Source: JAISGQ01 sp964500965
GTDB lineage: Bacteria > Bacillota > Clostridia > Oscillospirales > Acutalibacteraceae
Assembly (NCBI GenBank): GCA_964500965.1
Contig: CAZCQZ010000011.1
Span: 1-50,260 of the forward strand
Reading direction: 5' to 3'
Length of the DNA: 50,260 bases
Of the stretch, positions 45,247 through 50,260 are shown piece after piece. The position numbers were made by a program, and so were the translations under genes. The notes under the pieces are model-generated. The model did no database searches, was not told the origin of the DNA, and saw only the letters and a program-made list of their open reading frames with translations. Position 1 is the first letter of the stretch. Each line of letters starts with the position of its first letter.

Positions 45247-48165
45247 ATGGCGAGCAACAAGAATATAAAGGGTATAACGGTTGAAATCGGCGGAGATACG
45301 ACCGGTCTGAACGATGCGTTGAAGTCTGTCGATGACAAGGCGGGGGATTTGAGCAAAGAGCTTAAACAGGTCAACAAGCTTTTAAAGCTTGACCCCGGCA
45401 ACACTGTGTTGCTGGCACAAAAGCAGGAAATCTTATCTGAGCAAATAGCCAACAGTAAGGAACGGCTTCAAAAATTCAACGAAGTGCAGGAGCAGGTCAA
45501 AGCTCAGTATGAGCGCGGCGACATCGACAGCGGAACGTATCGAAAATTCCAGAAAGAAATCGAAGATACAACCATTGCTCTTAGAAATCAGGAAAGAGCC
45601 TTAGAAAACGCTCAAAACGATGCAAGCAACTTCGGCGATGAAGTCGATTCTGCCGGAGACAAGGTTAAAAACTCCGGCGGCAAAATGAGGGACTTTGGCG
45701 AAAAGCTGAAAAACGCATTCACTTTCACAGCCATAGTTTCCGAGGTTAAAAATCTGCTATCCTCTATATCTTCGCTGGTTACGTCGTCCATGGAGTTAAG
45801 CGAAGATTTGTCAAAATTTGAGCAAAATGTGAGAAACAGCAACAACGGCATGGACGGCATGGAGGAGCATTTAAGAAATGTAACAGCTCTTACCGGTGAG
45901 ACGGACAGCTCAATTGAAGCGCTGTCTAACTTAATGGCGATAGGTTTTGACGATTCGCAGATGGCAGATGCGGTAGATGCTCTCAGCGGTGCGGTCATCA
46001 AATTTCCCGACACGCTAAAGATAGAAAGCCTGTCTGATTCCTTGCAGGAGACGATAGCGACGGGTAAGGGCGTTGGGCAGTTCGCGGAGCTTATAGAACG
46101 CTCCGGAGAGGACCTTGACGACTTCAACGAGCGGCTTGCCGCCGGAAAGACCGAATCCGACCGTCAACGCATTGCGTTGGAATGGTTATCGGAATCCGGA
46201 TTGGCTAAGGTCAACGAGGAGTATGTAGCGGCCAATGAAAGCATGCTTGATTACAAGAAAGCCTCTTACGATTCTGCCGCCGCATCTGCGGAGGTTGCAA
46301 CACAGCTTGTGCCGCTGACAACGTTCGGCGAGAAAATAAAGACGAAGCTCTTTAAAATGCTCTCCTCTAAGCTGGCAGAAGCTCTGCCGAAAATTCAGAA
46401 ATTCGCGAAAAAAGCGGCGGAAAGCATTAAATCATTCTTACCGCCGATAAAAAATATAGCAAAAAATGTACTGTCTTTAATGAAGTCGTTAAAAGAGCTA
46501 ATAGGGACAACTTTAAAAAGCGCTTCGCCGATTTTAGAAAACCTGCTAACGATTGCCGGAAATCTATTTGACATCGCGATGCCGTTTATCAAGGCATTTA
46601 TGCCGTTGGTAGAGGGTGCAACGAAAATAATCGGGACGTTCGCGGAGCAGCTCACCGGAGTTACCGAGAAAGTAACCGGATTTGTTGCATCTCTGCTGGG
46701 AATTTCAAAGAAAAAAGACGAGCTTTCGGAGACATTCGACGAGCTTTCGGAGGGTTGGGACGATGCAGTCGAAAAAGCAGCGGACAGCATCGAAGCCTAC
46801 GAGAAAGAAGAAGCAGAGACGGATTATCTCATTGAAAGGCTGGACGACCTTGTCGATGAAAACGGCAAGGTGATAGGCAGTAAAGAGGAAGTCATAAAAG
46901 CTGTTGACGCTCTTAAAGAAAAAGGCTATGACGTCGAATATGATGCGATAAACAACCAAATAACGGGTTGGCAAGAGTTGCGCGAAGAAATCCGGAAGAC
47001 CTACGCAGAGAAGAAATATCAGGCGCGAATGGAAGTACTCGAGCCATTGTATGAAGAGGCGATGGAGAATAGTGCGACATTGTATCGGAAATATTCGGAG
47101 ACAATGGCGGAGGCAGAAAAGGCTTTTGAAAGCGGCGATGCGATAAAAGGGTTAAGATTGCAGCATTTAGCCGAAGAATACAAGAAACAATGGACTGAAT
47201 ACGGTGACATAATAAGCACTGTCGAGAATGCGTCAAAAATGAATCTTGAGGGAGACATCGAGGGAGCAACTAAATTGCTTGATAAGTTTAACGCTGAATA
47301 CGTTGAGCCTCTACTTGCCGGCAGAGAGCTTAAGGAACGTTTGGCGGAAGCGACGACTCCGGCGGAATGGGGGAAGATATTAAAGGAATACGAGGGACGC
47401 ATGAGCGCATCAGAGGAATATTTAGCCGAGCTTAACAAGTCCGTCACAGAAAAGGTTGATGAATATAAGCAACAGTTAAAGACGCTGAGAGACCTCTCCA
47501 AAGAATATGGAGCAAATAGCAGTTATGCAACATTGGCACGAGACCAGCTATACCAGCTTTCAGCCGAGTTACGCGGAATGGGAGTTGATATTCCCGATAA
47601 CATAGCTGACGGAGTTATGCACGGAGCGATTAGTCTGGACAGTGCCATGGAGATAATAGGAGTTCAAGCGGTTGACGCGCTGTCAAAAGCTGTTAAATCC
47701 GAGGAGGACGAAGTGACCGGGGCGGTAGAAGATGTGATAACCACGGCAACAGAAAGTGCTGATGTTTCCGGAGCAAAGAAAATCGGAAAGCAATTCGGCA
47801 GCGGCTTTGTTGCCGGATTAAACGAAAAGTTTTCAGCGATTCAAAGCGCGGCGGCGCAGATGGTCGATAAAGTGACGGGAACAATCAAGAAACTCGGTAA
47901 GGTTCACTCCCCGTCAAGGGTGATGAGGGAATACGGGCAATACTATTCCGAAGGATTAGAGCTGGGCATGCTCGACCGTTTAAAAAATGTTGAAGCGGTA
48001 TCATCAAGAGTGGTTGCGGCAATGACAGCCCCGGCGGCAGTAGCAAGTAGCTCATCAGTCAGCATATCAAATACGAATTATTTCCAGACAACCGCCGCAA
48101 GGGACGGGGCGGCACTAGTCCGGCAAATCAACCGCGAATTAGGTAGCTTGTATTATAAGAGGTGA
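45247..48165 (+). CDS. Tape measure protein
   Basis: 972 residues, predicted to set tail length at about 145 nm by the usual 1.5 Angstrom per residue rule (inference). Starts MASNKNIKGITVEIGGDTTG LND-type, with long coiled-coil stretches (SKELKQVNKLLKLDPGNTVL, QEQVKAQYERGDIDSGTYRK), hydrophobic helices around residues 165 and 410-460, and a C-terminal end GSGFVAGLNEKFSAIQSAAA then VHSPSRVMREYGQYYSEGLE, the common 'HSPSR' motif of this family. GAGGACATG gives the start. Confidence 0.93.
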   Translation: MASNKNIKGITVEIGGDTTGLNDALKSVDDKAGDLSKELKQVNKLLKLDPGNTVLLAQKQEILSEQIANSKERLQKFNEVQEQVKAQYERGDIDSGTYRKFQKEIEDTTIALRNQERALENAQNDASNFGDEVDSAGDKVKNSGGKMRDFGEKLKNAFTFTAIVSEVKNLLSSISSLVTSSMELSEDLSKFEQNVRNSNNGMDGMEEHLRNVTALTGETDSSIEALSNLMAIGFDDSQMADAVDALSGAVIKFPDTLKIESLSDSLQETIATGKGVGQFAELIERSGEDLDDFNERLAAGKTESDRQRIALEWLSESGLAKVNEEYVAANESMLDYKKASYDSAAASAEVATQLVPLTTFGEKIKTKLFKMLSSKLAEALPKIQKFAKKAAESIKSFLPPIKNIAKNVLSLMKSLKELIGTTLKSASPILENLLTIAGNLFDIAMPFIKAFMPLVEGATKIIGTFAEQLTGVTEKVTGFVASLLGISKKKDELSETFDELSEGWDDAVEKAADSIEAYEKEEAETDYLIERLDDLVDENGKVIGSKEEVIKAVDALKEKGYDVEYDAINNQITGWQELREEIRKTYAEKKYQARMEVLEPLYEEAMENSATLYRKYSETMAEAEKAFESGDAIKGLRLQHLAEEYKKQWTEYGDIISTVENASKMNLEGDIEGATKLLDKFNAEYVEPLLAGRELKERLAEATTPAEWGKILKEYEGRMSASEEYLAELNKSVTEKVDEYKQQLKTLRDLSKEYGANSSYATLARDQLYQLSAELRGMGVDIPDNIADGVMHGAISLDSAMEIIGVQAVDALSKAVKSEEDEVTGAVEDVITTATESADVSGAKKIGKQFGSGFVAGLNEKFSAIQSAAAQMVDKVTGTIKKLGKVHSPSRVMREYGQYYSEGLELGMLDRLKNVEAVSSRVVAAMTAPAAVASSSSVSISNTNYFQTTAARDGAALVRQINRELGSLYYKR

Positions 48166-48169
48166 GAAA

Positions 48170-49006
48170 ATGCGAAAATTCAAATTGATAAACGCGCTGG
48201 GCGCGGAATTTGATTTAACAAGAAAAGATGCCTTTCTCTCATCTCCAGACGGGCTGGGACGGTCACGAACGCAAAGTTATGAGCAGTCCGGCGACTTTCT
48301 GTTCCGGACAACGAATAAATACAAGGTAACAACGATAACTGGAGAAATCTACTTCGCAGGTTATAAGACGTATACAGAGTTAGCGGCATTTCTTGAATTT
48401 GAGCCACTTGTGCTTTGTTATTCACCGTTAGGCAACGATACATGGTATTTTCGGGACGTCGTTTGCGAAACTCTCGGAAAATCCGAGCCGCAGGCCAAGT
48501 CATCAAGGCTGATATGTAAGGTTGACTTCTTGCCGCTGGGCTTGTGGTATGAAAGGACTAAGGTTTTTAAAACGGAGCTGGCTGTTGACGGTAACTACTT
48601 CACGTATCCGTTGACATATCCATTTACATACAAGGACGTAGAGAGTGGTAGTGTGTTGCTAAAAAACAGCCGTTCGCGGTCAGCTCCGTGCAAAATCACT
48701 TTTTATGGGCCTGTCCAAAACCCGTCGTGGCAGTTAATCCAGAGCGGAGTAACCATTGCGACGGGAATGCTAAATGTTGAAGCTGAATCTGGTGAACGTA
48801 TTGTTGTGGATTCCTCACCGGATTCAACGGAGCTATCAATATACAGCTCGGAAAACGTCAGGACTGACATATCCCAGTATCGGGCGTTCGATACGGAGAC
48901 GTTTATATATGCCCCTGCCGGGGAAAGCACGCTAAAAGTAACTCATGACGGCAGCGGAGAGATACAGGTAATGGTGGAGGTCAAGCAGTATGCAGATGCC
49001 GTATAA
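48170..49006 (+). CDS. Distal tail protein (Dit-like)
   Basis: 278 residues; AGGTGAGAAA before the ATG. FKLINALGAEFDLTRKDAFL and GEIYFAGYKTYTELAAFLEF match phage tail family (Dit, SPP1 gp19.1-type) N-domain, with a galectin-like C-terminal half (PCKITFYGPVQNPSWQLIQS). Forms the hub between tail tube and tip. Confidence 0.85.
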   Translation: MRKFKLINALGAEFDLTRKDAFLSSPDGLGRSRTQSYEQSGDFLFRTTNKYKVTTITGEIYFAGYKTYTELAAFLEFEPLVLCYSPLGNDTWYFRDVVCETLGKSEPQAKSSRLICKVDFLPLGLWYERTKVFKTELAVDGNYFTYPLTYPFTYKDVESGSVLLKNSRSRSAPCKITFYGPVQNPSWQLIQSGVTIATGMLNVEAESGERIVVDSSPDSTELSIYSSENVRTDISQYRAFDTETFIYAPAGESTLKVTHDGSGEIQVMVEVKQYADAV

Positions 49007-50003
49007 GGTCGAGTTCTTTGATGGAAGCTACGAGTTTAAGGGCTGGTCGCAAGTATCAACCCCGGAGTTGATACTTGACTATCTATCACTTGACGTCAGC
49101 AAGCTAACACTTCCCGGCTCTCTCCATGTTCAGAGAGGCTGGTATGCCCACATCACGCAAGCTGGCATTCAGAAATGGCAAGGGGTCGTAACAGCGGTCA
49201 GCACGACCGAGCAAAATACAACCGCCTCAATAAAACCGTTGCTGTCACTATTCGACACAACGGTATTGACCGCCGCAAACAATGACACGTCCGCCGAGCA
49301 GTATATTGCGGATTTAATAACGAACACGTTCATATCAAATACCGATACGGTTGAGGTTATCGACGGTCTTGAAGTTGTAGTAAATTCAAATACGGCGAAT
49401 ATTCAACTTGCCGCCGATGAGGACACGCAAGAGATTCAAGATGTTATTACGTCCGCACTGGAGAAAGCGCAGATTGTTGTCGATTGTAAATTTTTACCGG
49501 CGAAGAAAAAAATATCCGTCAATATTGGCAAAGCGAATAGCGAGGTCATCAAAATAGATGCCGACGCTCCGGGAATCATTAGCAAGTCATTCTCATTTAG
49601 GGACGACTACGGGCAGGTCAACAAGGTCATTGCTTATAACAAGGACGACTTAACACAGATAGCGACTTTTTATGCGGACAACTACTCACCGCCAACCGTC
49701 CGCAAGGTTGTATCTGTGAGCATTAGCGGTGACGATACGTTTTCAAAAAAAGCAAAAGAAGCGGCGGACAAAGAGCTTGAGGGCAAAGACTTTGATAATT
49801 GCATCGAATTGAGCTTTCCGAGCGGTTACAAGTTAATTCCCGATATATCAATCGGGCAGGAAGCGGAGATATATCACGAGGGAGTGAAGCACACTTCATA
49901 TCTCACGGGGTATGAGGTTGCGAAAGACGGCACGAACACGCTGATATTCGGCAGTGTGCGGCTGGATTTGACTAAAATACTGAAAAATGGGGTGAAAAAA
50001 TGA
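48990..50003 (+). CDS. Tail-associated (Tal-like) baseplate protein
   Basis: 337 residues; GGAGG 9 bases upstream of ATG 48990, 17-base overlap with the previous gene. Beta-rich: EFFDGSYEFKGWSQVSTPEL, SISGDDTFSKKAKEAADKEL. Same position as siphovirus Gp37/ReqiPepy6-like and Tal N-terminal proteins. No peptidase domain is seen, so host-wall cutting must be elsewhere if present. Confidence 0.72.
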   Translation: MQMPYKVEFFDGSYEFKGWSQVSTPELILDYLSLDVSKLTLPGSLHVQRGWYAHITQAGIQKWQGVVTAVSTTEQNTTASIKPLLSLFDTTVLTAANNDTSAEQYIADLITNTFISNTDTVEVIDGLEVVVNSNTANIQLAADEDTQEIQDVITSALEKAQIVVDCKFLPAKKKISVNIGKANSEVIKIDADAPGIISKSFSFRDDYGQVNKVIAYNKDDLTQIATFYADNYSPPTVRKVVSVSISGDDTFSKKAKEAADKELEGKDFDNCIELSFPSGYKLIPDISIGQEAEIYHEGVKHTSYLTGYEVAKDGTNTLIFGSVRLDLTKILKNGVKK

Positions 50004-50260
50004 GTGCATCTTTGCTTACTAAAAGTGGGGCATATACAACGTCCCAACAAATGGCAGCATTCTTCCGCCGCACGTTGACGGACGGAGTGCTGACCGGTTG
50101 CGAATGTAACGTGACGAGCGGTGGGCTGACGGTGACGAGCGGAGTAATGATGTTAAGCGGATTTATGGTTGCTTTAGATACGCAAACGTTTACGCCTACA
50201 GCAAACGGCGAAGTTGTCGTTAAAATCAATATAGCAGAGGGCACAGCGGATATTCTTACA
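50000..50260 (+). CDS. Tail tip or baseplate protein, cut by the window end
   Basis: Starts at ATG 50000, overlapping the previous stop (ATGA). 87 codons visible: MSASLLTKSGAYTTSQQMAA, then TLTDGVLTGCECNVTSGGLT VTSG-type repeats. A baseplate or tail-fibre N-terminus by position and by the Gly/Thr-rich beta pattern. Two CGAGCGG motifs are inside. Incomplete at the 3' end. Confidence 0.7.
   Translation, partial: MSASLLTKSGAYTTSQQMAAFFRRTLTDGVLTGCECNVTSGGLTVTSGVMMLSGFMVALDTQTFTPTANGEVVVKINIAEGTADILT

Larger units (their letters stand above)
23138..50142 (+). repeat. 29 plus-strand copies of CGAGCGG, Chi-like
   Basis: Found by eye at 23138, 23363, 24652, 25130, 25584, 26477, 26530, 28954, 30630, 30645, 31158, 31404, 31817, 32381, 33511, 34036, 34261, 35744, 35919, 36423, 38042, 39820, 40177, 40847, 45191, 46128, 49819, 50115 and 50136 (start positions). 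I saw no copy of the reverse complement in the prophage. The first seven are in or beside minus-strand genes, so gene codon bias does not explain the strand. The host 21 kb has one plus (13124) and one minus (1540) copy. The core AGCGG is the Chi site of Bacillus subtilis, and S. aureus uses GAAGCGG. Confidence 0.6.
21135..50260. mobile_element. Prophage, HK97-type siphovirus, left end at tRNA-Pro, right end outside the window
   Basis: Gene order fits a temperate tailed phage: integrase next to tRNA, minus-strand lysogeny and cargo genes, two repressor switch regions, small early genes with a Rep, then HNH, terminase, portal, protease, capsid, connectors, tail genes. The exact left end depends on the attachment core, which lies somewhere in the tRNA 3' half; I set it after the CCA. 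The other attachment site, tail tip, holin and endolysin genes are not in the window. All structural genes are open, but the DNA methyltransferase is truncated, so whether the prophage is still able to grow cannot be told. Confidence 0.93.

Noticed and set aside
1..50260. CRISPR array
   Set aside because: No series of regularly spaced direct repeats was seen; the CGAGCGG copies are irregularly spaced and inside genes.

Overview
The window looks like the chromosome of a low-to-mid GC gut Clostridia member (Ruminococcus-like Oscillospirales is my best guess). The support is the mix of a lipoprotein GH53 galactanase, clostridial-type xylose isomerase, an ACT/homoserine dehydrogenase/aspartokinase cluster, DUF5685-DnaJ neighbours, frequent TTG/GTG starts behind strong Shine-Dalgarno sites, and a tailed-phage genome of Firmicutes type. 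Species is inference; no rRNA is present.

Bases 1-21134 are host chromosome. A minus-strand group runs from a VanY-like carboxypeptidase through a 4Fe-4S QueG-like protein and an orphan CARF-nuclease (Card1/DUF1887-like) to the galactanase. Further left are a GNAT acetyltransferase gene broken by one in-frame TGA and a NUDIX gene. xylA stands alone with its own promoter and terminator. Then come an unknown membrane protein, an orphan amino-acid-binding lipoprotein with a NUDIX partner, and an approximately 790-base gene-free stretch holding a promoter, a highly structured approximately 280-nt putative RNA and a terminator. Next are the ACT-hom-lysC operon (aspartate pathway), an NlpC/P60 protein, a MarR regulator driving a fused ABC exporter, and a DUF5685-DnaJ-zinc-ribbon operon. 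Hairpin terminators of a common design separate many of these units.

Bases from about 21135 to the right edge are a prophage inserted at the 3' end of a tRNA-Pro(GGG) gene; it is cut off by the window, so no right attachment site or lysis genes are seen. Its left part, mostly minus strand, holds the integrase, a membrane-anchored HTH protein, and a cargo block under strong sigma-A promoters: two acidic paralogues from a segmental duplication, an internally duplicated tandem-HTH protein, and a DnaQ-exonuclease/BRCT protein. Two XRE repressors each face a divergent promoter; the second has three near-identical operators.

The plus-strand early region has many very small genes, an HUH-type Rep, an AcrIIA9/PcfK-like protein (candidate anti-Cas9) next to PcfJ, a DUF3102 protein, and an ArpU-like regulator. 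The late region is a standard HK97-type siphovirus set: HNH, candidate cos, truncated DNA methyltransferase, terS, terL, portal, ClpP-like protease, capsid, connectors, major tail protein, G/GT tail chaperones with a textbook -1 frameshift site, tape measure, distal tail and tail-associated proteins.

The least expected signal is a 7-mer, CGAGCGG, found by eye 29 times in the prophage, always on the plus strand whatever the gene direction, against one plus and one minus copy in the 21 kb of host DNA. It contains AGCGG, the known Chi core of Bacillus, so it may be a Chi-like set carried by the phage.
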